64,000 bases of DNA. It comes from RGIG1681 sp045657465 (lineage in GTDB: Bacteria; Bacillota; Clostridia; Christensenellales; UBA1242). A model generated the notes under the pieces. The model did not search any database. It was not told the DNA's origin and saw only the letters and a list, made by a program, of their open reading frames with translations. Shown in pieces: positions 38,581 to 46,614 of the stretch. The position numbers were made by a program, and so were the translations under genes. Each line of letters starts with the position of its first letter. Positions within the stretch are counted from its first letter, which is position 1. The stretch is from assembly GCA_045657465.1 (NCBI GenBank), contig JAZOTD010000014.1, positions 1 to 64,000 on the forward strand, given 5' to 3'.

Positions 38581-38637
38581 CTTAATTTTTGTCATTTTTT
38601 ATTTTTTAATTTTTAAATTTTACACCCCTATTTTTGT

Positions 38638-38666
38638 TTGCGCACTATAAATTAATATGTTATAAT
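38638..38666 (+). promoter_or_regulatory. Probable promoter of virD4 and the surface protein gene
   Basis: TTGCGC (38638-38643), 17 bases, perfect TATAAT (38661-38666), about 38 bases before the virD4 ATG. Confidence 0.5.
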
Positions 38667-38704
38667 TCATCTTGATATATTATTAATATTTATAGAGGTG
38701 TTTC

Positions 38705-40657
38705 ATGGCACAAAAAGAGCGTAAATTTGACTTTACAACATTTTTAATAACAACATTCTTTTTTGTAATTATCGCACTTGTAGTGGGGGTTTTAGCCAAC
38801 TATTTCTTATTCGAACAAGGCTTTGGTCTTTCAAAAGATGCAACATCAATTGCTTTTGTTGTGTTTGCCTGCTGTATGCTTTTTTATATTCTCACAATGT
38901 CAAATAAAGACGATCACAAGTTCAAAGGCAAAAAAGATATGGAAAATCAACACTTTGCATCTTTATATGAGCTTAACAAGAACTTTAAGCATTGCAAATT
39001 TACCGATCTTAAAACATTATCAATCCAAGGCGTGCCTTTTAGATTTGAACTTAAACATGGAAATATTCACATTCACTTCACCCCACCTTGCCACGTTTTG
39101 ATTGTCGGTGCATCTGGTACTGGTAAAACTGCATGCTGGGTTGAACCTACAATGCAAATTTTGTCAGAACTAAAAAATCGTCCATCGGTTTTCATTACTG
39201 ACCCTAAAGGCGAAATTTTTGCACACCACAGCTTAAAATTTAAAAACCAAGGTTACACTGTTTTGCAACTTGACCTTACCCAACCTTATGCAAGCAAACG
39301 CTGGAACCCACTTGAAAACATTTATGAGCAATGGCAAAAACGTGCTCATATGGAAGAAAACATCTTAAAGCACACCAACGACCCAATCAAAAACTACCCT
39401 AACCTTTTAAAAGCTGGTGACATTAAGAGCACTGAATGGTATGAATTTGAAGGCAAAGCCTTTTCAACTCTTCGTGAAACACTTGTTGAAGTTGACGTAG
39501 AAAAACAAAAAATTAAAGATGATTGTATGGAAAGTTTGAACGATATTGCAAGTGCAATTGTTCCTTCTGACCCAGATCCAAAAAACAAACAATGGACCGA
39601 TGGTGCTAGAGACTATTTCTTGGCTTGTCTTGTTGCCATGCTCGAAGATAGCGAAAATGACGCTCTCGGCATGACAAAAGAAAAATATTGTTTCTTCAAC
39701 GCATACAAAATTGCAATGAACAAAGATGACGACTATGAGGTTGTTAAAGATTATTTCTCTGGTCGTGACCCACTTTCAAAATCTAAAGAACTCTCAACAA
39801 ACATTACACAAACAAAAGCAACCGTTACTCGTGACGGTTACATGTCATCACTCACAACCAACCTTTCAATATTCTCTGATAATGGTATTTGTTTCTTAAC
39901 TTCAGCAAATGATATTCGTTTCACTGAGTTTGACGACAAACCAACCGCTTTCTTCATCAAGATTCCTGATGAAAGAGCAACCAGATATAAACTCGCATCA
40001 GTATGCATTTCTCAAGCATACAAAGAATTTGTTCAAAAGGCTCGTGCAAACGAACTTGTAAACGACGACAAAATGGCACACTTGAAACGTCCATTATTCT
40101 ATATTCTCGACGAATTTGCGAACATGCCAAAAATCGAAGGCTTAAACAGAATCATCACCGTTGCTCGTTCTAGATGGATTTATCTTAACATGGCTATTCA
40201 GTCATATGCTCAGCTTGACGACGTTTATGGCAAAGAAGTTGCTGAAATCGTTCGTGGTCAGTGCCGTTCAACATTGTTCTATGGCACCCCTGACCTTAAA
40301 ACCCGTGAAGAGTTTTCAAAAGAACTTGGCAACCACACCATCGAAGTTGACTCAAAAACCAAAAATGAAGGTGATGGAAAAACCAAGAGCACAAGCTCAA
40401 CTTCAACATCTCTTCAACAAGTTCCACTCATTCACCCATCACAACTTGACAAAATTCCACTTGGACAAAATATCACAAACAACTTCCAACAATATCCATG
40501 CAAAGCAATTGTTACACCATACTTTAAATGTCTAGACATTTATAAGATAGGAAGTGTTCCTGCAGAATTTATTCCAGGAAGAACCTTTAAAGAAAGTGAA
40601 GTTTTCTATGATATTAGACGTAGAAACAGCATCGTTTTGAGCAATGATGATTTTTAA
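38705..40657 (+). CDS. virD4: VirD4/TraG-family type IV coupling protein ATPase
   Basis: Hexameric ATPase that recruits and feeds substrates to a T4SS. 650 residues. Two N-terminal transmembrane helices (about 10-33 and 43-63) anchor it. Walker A GASGTGKT near 135-142, FITDPKGEIF shortly after, Walker B YILDEF near 465-470, and the TraG-type segment FFIKIPDERATRYKLAS. A Ser/Thr-rich linker near 560-575 precedes the C-terminus. Divergent from the pilin/VirB6/VirB4 arm, sharing about 185 bases of intergenic DNA, and followed 18 bases later by a surface protein gene. Motifs are complete. The substrate (protein or DNA) cannot be inferred, since no relaxase is encoded nearby. Confidence 0.93.
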   Translation: MAQKERKFDFTTFLITTFFFVIIALVVGVLANYFLFEQGFGLSKDATSIAFVVFACCMLFYILTMSNKDDHKFKGKKDMENQHFASLYELNKNFKHCKFTDLKTLSIQGVPFRFELKHGNIHIHFTPPCHVLIVGASGTGKTACWVEPTMQILSELKNRPSVFITDPKGEIFAHHSLKFKNQGYTVLQLDLTQPYASKRWNPLENIYEQWQKRAHMEENILKHTNDPIKNYPNLLKAGDIKSTEWYEFEGKAFSTLRETLVEVDVEKQKIKDDCMESLNDIASAIVPSDPDPKNKQWTDGARDYFLACLVAMLEDSENDALGMTKEKYCFFNAYKIAMNKDDDYEVVKDYFSGRDPLSKSKELSTNITQTKATVTRDGYMSSLTTNLSIFSDNGICFLTSANDIRFTEFDDKPTAFFIKIPDERATRYKLASVCISQAYKEFVQKARANELVNDDKMAHLKRPLFYILDEFANMPKIEGLNRIITVARSRWIYLNMAIQSYAQLDDVYGKEVAEIVRGQCRSTLFYGTPDLKTREEFSKELGNHTIEVDSKTKNEGDGKTKSTSSTSTSLQQVPLIHPSQLDKIPLGQNITNNFQQYPCKAIVTPYFKCLDIYKIGSVPAEFIPGRTFKESEVFYDIRRRNSIVLSNDDF

Positions 40658-40675
40658 TAGATAAAGGAAAATATT

Positions 40676-42799
40676 ATGAAAATTTTAAAAAAGTTGTTTT
40701 TTGCATGTGCAATGACTTGTCTTGCACTAGTTATAGGCTTAGGAGTTTCTTCGTTTAATCATGGCGAAGAATCTTCTTCTGCAGCCGTTATTTCAAACGA
40801 AACATTTAACTATATTTCGTTATCACAAAACGGACAGTCTATTAAAACAAAGAATATAAAAAATTATCAAAATACTTCATATGTTATTTCTAATGGTTCA
40901 ACAACCATTACCTTAAAGCCGCTCGAATATGCTTACGAATTTGGCAGTTTAACAAACTTTATCGAAACATCTTCAGAAATTACAATTAACTTTGATGAAA
41001 CCGAACAAAAATTCCCTGAAACATTCGAATATAAAGGCTTGACATATTATTATAAAATCAGCAGCTCAATCTTAAGCATCTACAAAAATGCCCCATCATC
41101 ATCTAAACCAATTACTTCATCTAATAGAAATCAGGTTATTTCTTATGTAAAATTAGACAATGACAGCAGTAACACTGATAGTGTTGGTGACCAAATAAAA
41201 ATTAAAATTATTGAATCTTACACACTAAAATCTAATGTTGACACTTCAAACTTTATTTTTTCAGTGAACCCTGCATCAATAATCAAATCTTACACACTCG
41301 TGTTTGTTCAACCAGTTATTCAATTTGCCAACGCTCAAGAACCAATCGTTAGATTTACTGGCAAAGGGCTCGACGCTGGTGCATCTGATTATGTTGAAAA
41401 CAACATTCCTAATGATCTCACTTTCAACTCTCTACAAATTGACTTTTTAAATAACAATTACACTGAATACAACCCATTATTCTTTAACATAAACCAAAAC
41501 GGATTCACCTATGAATTCGAACTATACACTAAAGAATATCAATCACATCAATATTTATTTGTAAACTATAAAGACGCTAAAAAAGTTGAATATATTGCCA
41601 CTGGATTATATCTTGATGGAAGTGGTCAACTTCAATTAGATTTAACTCAAACTGTTGATGCATTCATCTCAACCGACAGCAATGAATTCTCGTTAAATTT
41701 CATTGAAACAGGACGTTATTCAATTGAGATTTATGACTCAACATATTTATATGGTTTTGAAAATGCAAACTATATGCAAACTTCTTTCTATATAACAGAC
41801 CCAACAAAAACCAATTTTGAAAACATCTACATCATTGCTCAATCACTCAATGATTCTGGCAACGAACGTGAATATATTGTTAGCACATCAGACCAAAACT
41901 ATTCTGTAAAAACAACAATTAAAAATTTGCATGCCTACAAGACAAACGGCACTGACCCATCAGTCACACTAGCTGACATCGTCGATAAAATTGAAGTTAG
42001 AAAAATCGCATTTGGTGGAAGCAACAACGTTCCAACAATAACAACCTATTCTGTCAATCAAGTTGAAAATTTGATGAATCCAAATGGTGATTTTGTCTTA
42101 ACTTTTGAAGACGACGCATACTATGAAATTGAAGTTTTTGATAAAAATTCAGACCAAACAAAATACTATCAGTTCACGATTGTTAAACTCGCAAAAACAA
42201 CATTCACCGTTCCAGTAGTAGATAAAAATGGCGACCCTGTTTTTGACCCAACAACTGGCCATCAAAAAACTGAAACATTTGCTCTCAGCAGTTCTGAAAA
42301 GTATAAAACGGTTAAGAAAAATTATATCAAAAACATTATCTCTTCTATGAATTTAGAATATAAATTTACTGATTCTGATTCGGGTTTTGAACTAATCGAA
42401 CTTGGAAAAGTCTATACAAACAAATATACAATTAGTTATGGTATTGAAGCAGTTTCAATGGAAAAATATGAACTTATTGGCGACGATGATAAACCCGCTG
42501 AAGGCTTGCATTTGAAGTTCTATGGCGTTGGAAATATTAAGGTTGAAGTAACTGTAAATGGAAACACTACAGCCTATGACCTTAATTCAGAAAAAAATAG
42601 AAACACTTTGTCTTTTACTGAATATGGCACCTACACCGTTCGAATGGTAGACTCTATGGGCACCGAAACAGTTCAAGTGTTTAAGTATAGCAAAAAACTC
42701 AACTTCTCTGCTATGGCAATTATCATTTTATCATCAATAATTGTGCTAGCTGTTGTGTTGTTTGTGCTTAAAGCACGTGGCAAAGTTGCAACTAGATAA
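40676..42799 (+). CDS. Membrane-anchored surface protein with Ig-like repeats, T4SS-linked
   Basis: 707 residues. An N-terminal signal peptide (KKLFFACAMTCLALVIGLGV, then a Ser/Ala-rich cleavage region near 35-40) leads a long extracellular region. A single C-terminal helix (about 677-699) and the short basic tail KARGKVATR keep it in the membrane. At least three segments share FxExGxYxIEIxDS followed by a beta strand (near 341, 475 and 648), which looks like the ends of tandem Ig-like beta-sandwich domains. No LPxTG or enzyme motif. AAAGGAAA precedes the ATG, 18 bases after virD4, so they are co-transcribed and stop at the terminator at 42842-42878. Likely a surface partner, receptor or adhesin for the T4SS. 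Exact role unknown. Confidence 0.65.
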   Translation: MKILKKLFFACAMTCLALVIGLGVSSFNHGEESSSAAVISNETFNYISLSQNGQSIKTKNIKNYQNTSYVISNGSTTITLKPLEYAYEFGSLTNFIETSSEITINFDETEQKFPETFEYKGLTYYYKISSSILSIYKNAPSSSKPITSSNRNQVISYVKLDNDSSNTDSVGDQIKIKIIESYTLKSNVDTSNFIFSVNPASIIKSYTLVFVQPVIQFANAQEPIVRFTGKGLDAGASDYVENNIPNDLTFNSLQIDFLNNNYTEYNPLFFNINQNGFTYEFELYTKEYQSHQYLFVNYKDAKKVEYIATGLYLDGSGQLQLDLTQTVDAFISTDSNEFSLNFIETGRYSIEIYDSTYLYGFENANYMQTSFYITDPTKTNFENIYIIAQSLNDSGNEREYIVSTSDQNYSVKTTIKNLHAYKTNGTDPSVTLADIVDKIEVRKIAFGGSNNVPTITTYSVNQVENLMNPNGDFVLTFEDDAYYEIEVFDKNSDQTKYYQFTIVKLAKTTFTVPVVDKNGDPVFDPTTGHQKTETFALSSSEKYKTVKKNYIKNIISSMNLEYKFTDSDSGFELIELGKVYTNKYTISYGIEAVSMEKYELIGDDDKPAEGLHLKFYGVGNIKVEVTVNGNTTAYDLNSEKNRNTLSFTEYGTYTVRMVDSMGTETVQVFKYSKKLNFSAMAIIILSSIIVLAVVLFVLKARGKVATR

Positions 42800-42841
42800 A
42801 AACAAAAATTGGAATTAAGCTCTAAGCTAATTTAAACTATG

Positions 42842-42878
42842 AAAAAGCAGATTATTTAATTAGATAATCTGCTTTTTA
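42842..42878. terminator. Bidirectional terminator after the virD4 operon
   Basis: 14-bp perfect stem AAAAAGCAGATTAT (42842-42855) with ATAATCTGCTTTTT (42864-42877), then TATTTTATTT. The mirror strand also ends in a T run, serving the convergent gene at 42881. Confidence 0.85.
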
Positions 42879-42880
42879 TT

Positions 42881-43462
42881 TTATTTATCAAATTTTATTG
42901 CATATTTTTTTAACTCTTCTAATGATTGTTTGCAAAACCATATAGCATTGCTAACAATCTTTGCATGGTCAAGATTGTCAAGGTCAAATATCTCGCATTT
43001 TATATTTTGTGGATTTAATATAGTTTTCAAATCTTCAACCTCTGTAATTATAAAGTTGTAAAGTTTATAAATGCTATATAAGTTGGCAGTTTTAGAATAT
43101 TTTAACTCAAACAATTCTTTTGTTTTAGCTTGAATTACTTTGCAATCACAACCAATAAGTTCTTTAAATCGTTTTTGTGCAAGTTTTAGTTTATCATCTA
43201 AATTAATCTCAATAATTCTGTTTGTTTCATTTATAAGTTCTCTATAAGTATTTGCTTTGGATTGTTGAAAAATAGGTGTTTTGTTTGCATCATCATAAAA
43301 AGGATAATATAAGTTCCAGACAGGATTGTAGTAATAAGTAACTAAATAAAATTTATTATCTTTTTCTAAACAACAATAAAAATTGATAGCCATATCAAAA
43401 CGAGATGGTTTGTGTTGTATCTTTTTATCCAACATACTTTTTGTTATTTGTATTGTATTCAT
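42881..43462 (-). CDS. Hypothetical cytosolic protein
   Basis: 193 residues, no signal peptide or membrane helix. The N-terminal half has beta-rich aromatic stretches (FYCCLEKDNKFYLVTYYY, VWNLYYPFYDD). The C-terminal half is helical (KLAQKRFKELIG, SLEELKKYAIKF). The front part recalls Nudix-like folds, but no Nudix box is present, so I do not assign it. GGAGAGG precedes the ATG, TATACT lies about 40 bases upstream. Isolated between two terminated units, on the opposite strand to both neighbours. Function unknown. Confidence 0.6.
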   Translation of the reverse strand: MNTIQITKSMLDKKIQHKPSRFDMAINFYCCLEKDNKFYLVTYYYNPVWNLYYPFYDDANKTPIFQQSKANTYRELINETNRIIEINLDDKLKLAQKRFKELIGCDCKVIQAKTKELFELKYSKTANLYSIYKLYNFIITEVEDLKTILNPQNIKCEIFDLDNLDHAKIVSNAIWFCKQSLEELKKYAIKFDK

Positions 43463-43697
43463 ACTATTTGCCTCTCCATACTAATATAGTATAGCACAAT
43501 ATTTTAGAATTGTATTATATTTTAAAATAAAAAATATCAAAATTGACACTGCGACAATGTGATTGTCTTGATACAAGTGTTAATTATTTCGCTAGTTTCA
43601 AAAGTACTGAACTAAAACCTTTCGTTTTTTTATGTGCAAAAATAACAATAACTCCTCTATTTTTCGCAATTCTAGCCTTTTTCGCATATACTTTAAT

Positions 43698-44480
43698 ATG
43701 AAAAAAGAGTATATTTTAGTCATAGACAGTGGACTCGGCGGACTGTCTGTTTTGGCAGAATTGGTCAAATTTTTACCTGCAAATTATTTGTATTATGCAG
43801 ACAACAAAAACTGCCCATACGGGGAAAAAACCAAAGAAGAAATCACTTTAATTTTAAGTCAAATAATCTGTGAAATGTCATCAAAATACCACCTAAAAAT
43901 GGTTGTTTTAGCATGCAACACAGCCACAACATCAGCCATTAACAACTTAAGAGATACCTTTAAAAACTTGGTTTTTATTGGCACAGAACCAGCTATTAAA
44001 CTTGCAGAAAATTTGAATTATAAAAGTGTTTTGGCTCTCACAACGCCAACAACAGCGAATCAAGATAAATATATACAGCTTCAGCGTTCACTAAAAAATA
44101 ATATAAAAACACTAAAAATGTCGACTTTGGCTCTTAATATTGAGCGATTTTTCACCGAGCCAAGCATTTTAAACGCGCTGAGACTGAAAAAAGAACTGTT
44201 TTTTATCAAAAACCATGCAAAAAATCATGATTGCATAGTTTTGGGCTGCACTCATTACGTGCTAATTAAGGATTTAATTGAAAAATGTACGCACAAACCT
44301 ATGATTGATGGAAATTTTGGTATCGCAAAACAAGCTCAAAAATGTTTCAACCAACTTCACTCTAAATTATTAAATAAATCAAAGGTGACTTTGGTTTGTT
44401 CTTCTGGCAACAACAGTGACGAACAAATTTATAAAAAAATATTAAGCCAAATACTTGCAAATTCACAAAAACTATGTTAA
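43698..44480 (+). CDS. murI: Glutamate racemase
   Basis: Interconverts L- and D-glutamate for peptidoglycan synthesis. The start used is ATG 43698 (MKKEYILVIDSGLGG), giving 260 residues, the family norm. An in-frame ATG at 43632 would add a 22-residue Asn-rich extension unlike the family. Neither start has a clear Shine-Dalgarno site. Motifs: DSGLGGLSV (10-18), ACNTATT with catalytic Cys73, LGCTHY with the second catalytic Cys near 184. Both Cys residues are present, so it should be active. rpsT follows 37 bases after the stop. Confidence 0.93.
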   Translation: MKKEYILVIDSGLGGLSVLAELVKFLPANYLYYADNKNCPYGEKTKEEITLILSQIICEMSSKYHLKMVVLACNTATTSAINNLRDTFKNLVFIGTEPAIKLAENLNYKSVLALTTPTTANQDKYIQLQRSLKNNIKTLKMSTLALNIERFFTEPSILNALRLKKELFFIKNHAKNHDCIVLGCTHYVLIKDLIEKCTHKPMIDGNFGIAKQAQKCFNQLHSKLLNKSKVTLVCSSGNNSDEQIYKKILSQILANSQKLC

Positions 44481-44483
44481 ACT
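44455..44483 (+). promoter_or_regulatory. Possible rpsT promoter inside the murI 3' end
   Basis: TTGCAA (44455-44460), 17 bases, TAAACT (44478-44483), about 35 bases before the S20 ATG. Confidence 0.4.
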
Positions 44484-44517
44484 TGTATCTAGTAATATTG
44501 CAAAGGAGCAAATTAAT

Positions 44518-44796
44518 ATGCCAATTATTAAATCAGCTAAAAAAAGACAAGAAGTAGCAATCAGAAATAACGCTCGTAACAAGAGTGAAAGAAGTGCTCT
44601 TGCAACAGCAATCAAAAAGTTTAACAAAGCTATTGCTGACAAAGACGTTGAATTAGCAGAAAAATTGCTTCCTGAAACTTTCTCTAAAATCGATGAAGAA
44701 GTTACAAAAGGAATCATTCATAAAAATAAAGCTAACAACAAGAAAGCAAGTCTTTCTATTGAACTTACAAAGCTTAAAGCTGAAGCTACAAAGTAA
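44518..44796 (+). CDS. rpsT: 30S ribosomal protein S20
   Basis: Small-subunit protein that binds 16S rRNA. The start is ATG 44518 (MPIIKSAKKRQ), with AAAGGAG upstream, giving 92 residues. An in-frame ATG 21 codons earlier lacks the family's pattern. Basic helical bundle with the typical N-terminus KSAKKR and RNNARNKSERSAL, and the KGIIHKNKANNKKASL block near the C-terminus. Followed directly by a strong UUCG-loop terminator. Confidence 0.95.
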   Translation: MPIIKSAKKRQEVAIRNNARNKSERSALATAIKKFNKAIADKDVELAEKLLPETFSKIDEEVTKGIIHKNKANNKKASLSIELTKLKAEATK

Positions 44797-44819
44797 GTTG
44801 TTATAATTTAGGTAAAATG

Positions 44820-44842
44820 CAGAACTTCGGTTCTGTTTTTTA
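44820..44842 (+). terminator. Intrinsic terminator of rpsT
   Basis: CAGAAC (44820-44825), TTCG tetraloop, GTTCTG (44830-44835), then six T. Classical strong terminator. Confidence 0.85.
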
Positions 44843-44853
44843 TTTGCAAAATT

Positions 44854-45170
44854 TTTGACTTTCTTTAATCATTGACCAATCACAACAAAAGACATTCACT
44901 TTAAAAACTTTTTTGTCACAAAACGAAAAATATTAATCCTTCTAAACTTTGACTTTCCTTCACCATTCTCAAAACGAAATATAATAAAATAATCTTTATT
45001 GACTGACCTTGACTTTTAATCACTGTTTTGGACATTATATATTATCTTTTATTCATATAAACTACAAATGCTCCATCAACAATGAAATTTTATAATCATA
45101 TTATCAAACTAACCCACCAATCAAGATTTAGCAATTCGATTAGTTATTGACTGACTTTGACTTATAGTAT
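44854..45170. repeat. Imperfect direct repeats TTGACT(GAC)yTTGACTT in a 366-base gene-free gap
   Basis: Gap 44842-45207 lies between two convergent, terminated genes and holds no supported gene. Four similar motifs: TTTGACTTTCTTTAATCATTG (near 44855), TTTGACTTTCCTTCACCATT (near 44948), TTGACTGACCTTGACTTTTA (near 44999) and TTGACTGACTTTGACTTATA (near 45148). The last two share ATTGACTGACyTTGACTT. Spacing is irregular (about 93, 51 and 149 bases). They may be a repeat family, protein-binding sites or an RNA element. No stem-loop order is apparent. Confidence 0.5.
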
Positions 45171-45194
45171 GTATTTTTTTAAATTTTGTTGGAA

Positions 45195-45225
45195 AAAAAG
45201 GACTCTGTTATTCAGAGTCCTTTTT
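45195..45225. terminator. Bidirectional terminator overlapping the stop of the M28-like gene
   Basis: 13-bp stem AAAAAGGACTCTG (45195-45207) with CAGAGTCCTTTTT (45213-45225). The TAA stop of the minus-strand gene lies in the loop. T runs follow on both strands. Confidence 0.85.
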
Positions 45226-46614
45226 CTTTCTTTTTGATTTTATCGTTTTGTCTTTCTTGATATCTCGAGCAATCACCTGGCTAACAGCCTTTGGAATGTT
45301 TGGGTCTGTTCCATTTTCGTCAATTTGCTCACAAATTTTTACAACTGAAGACAAAAATTCTGTTTCAACATTTGCATGATAAGCTTTGATTGATAGTTTG
45401 TAGTAAACAAACATAGCAATAATTAAAATAACAATAAATGCCACAACTGTTAAATATAAAACCAAATTGCTGCTTGCAAACATATCATAGAACCAACTTG
45501 TCTCGCCCACACTGGCTGTCATTACTCTTTCAAAGTCAAAGTCAGTCAAGACACTTGTTACTGCTTTGTATGTTTCATATAAATTATTTACAACAAAATC
45601 TGCTTTTTGTGTTTCTGCAATATATTTTAGGTTGTCATTTTCGGTGTATGTGATGTTGTCTTCGTCTAAAAACTCACTCTTTCCCGCAACAAGACCTGTG
45701 CTATAATCACCCGCAAAGAAATTGAATGTGGTTATGCCAAGTTTCATAAAGTTAACATTGTCTGATTGTAGTGCAATGTGAGTGTATCCAAGGTTTAATT
45801 CGTCTTGAACCATTGTCACCTTGTTTAAATTAACAACATCGATTTCATCAACATCAACTTTGTTTTCTTTTAACACATCTGCCACAAACCCTGCAGCCTT
45901 GGTTTTTACTTCATTTGAATAAAAATATAAATTCTTTCCATATGCAATTTCATCGATGTTGATCATACACAAAACATTTTCTGCTTCTTTAGCTGAAATG
46001 CCTTGTGAATAAATCTTTGAACCAGCATTGTTTGATTCGCCTGCACCGAAAAACACAATTTCAACATTATAGTCAAGAGTCATATATTCCAAATTTTTTG
46101 CAAGTGCAAGCAAAAATGCAACATTTCCCGCACTGCCATTTATTGACTCACTTGCAACATATTCAATCTCTAAAGTTTCAGGATTTTGTTCCATTGCAAA
46201 TGCATCGTAGTGGCAACCAATAATAACTTTTTTATCAAACTTTTTGTTGTTTGTTGAATATACAATGTTTTGAGATGTTTTTAAAAGACCATCAAAAGTT
46301 GATTCAAATTGAAACTCTTGAACACCATTTTTTACGTGATTATCGTTCTTTTTTGATATTGCTGAAATCGAGTTCAAATAATTAACAATATATTGAGCTG
46401 CTTTACGTTCTCCTTCTGATCCAGGCATTCTTTCTTTAAACTTCAAAAATTCATTTTCCGTTAAAATCGCATTCACTTCAGCACTAAAAGTGCTTTTTGA
46501 GAAAATATTTGATTGATTTTGTGATGCATTTGCCCTAACTCCAACAGACATAAATGCTGGAATAATTAACAATGAAAGCATCACACATGCTAAAATTCTT
46601 TTTAACTTTTTCAT
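45208..46614 (-). CDS. Membrane-anchored M28-family peptidase homologue, probably inactive
   Basis: 468 residues. Signal peptide (LKRILACVMLSLLIIPAFM, cleavage near 30), an M28-type aminopeptidase domain outside, a transmembrane helix near residues 383-405 (LVLYLTVVAFIVILIIAMFV), and a basic cytoplasmic tail (KSKRKKKDSE). The fold is recognisable from IIGCHYDAF (zinc His), NVEIVFFGAGESNNAGS, MINIDEIAYG (zinc Asp) and SDNVNFMKLGITTF. Several active-site residues differ from the family pattern: the bridging-Asp block reads GSAGN, the catalytic AEE reads AGE, and the final His of SDH reads SDN. It therefore looks like a pseudo-enzyme or binding protein. Its ATG overlaps the stop of the upstream membrane protein by one base, so it belongs to the holA unit. 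Confidence 0.7.
   Translation of the reverse strand: MKKLKRILACVMLSLLIIPAFMSVGVRANASQNQSNIFSKSTFSAEVNAILTENEFLKFKERMPGSEGERKAAQYIVNYLNSISAISKKNDNHVKNGVQEFQFESTFDGLLKTSQNIVYSTNNKKFDKKVIIGCHYDAFAMEQNPETLEIEYVASESINGSAGNVAFLLALAKNLEYMTLDYNVEIVFFGAGESNNAGSKIYSQGISAKEAENVLCMINIDEIAYGKNLYFYSNEVKTKAAGFVADVLKENKVDVDEIDVVNLNKVTMVQDELNLGYTHIALQSDNVNFMKLGITTFNFFAGDYSTGLVAGKSEFLDEDNITYTENDNLKYIAETQKADFVVNNLYETYKAVTSVLTDFDFERVMTASVGETSWFYDMFASSNLVLYLTVVAFIVILIIAMFVYYKLSIKAYHANVETEFLSSVVKICEQIDENGTDPNIPKAVSQVIARDIKKDKTIKSKRKKKDSE

Noticed and set aside
4618..42799. The locus as an integrative conjugative element
   Set aside because: No relaxase, integrase, excisionase, oriT-like region or flanking direct repeats seen, and base composition matches the flanks. 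Ends outside the window are not excluded.
43632..43697. Longer N-terminus for MurI
   Set aside because: The 22 extra residues are Asn/Ser-rich and unlike the family, whose conserved DSGxGG begins about ten residues after the ATG at 43698.
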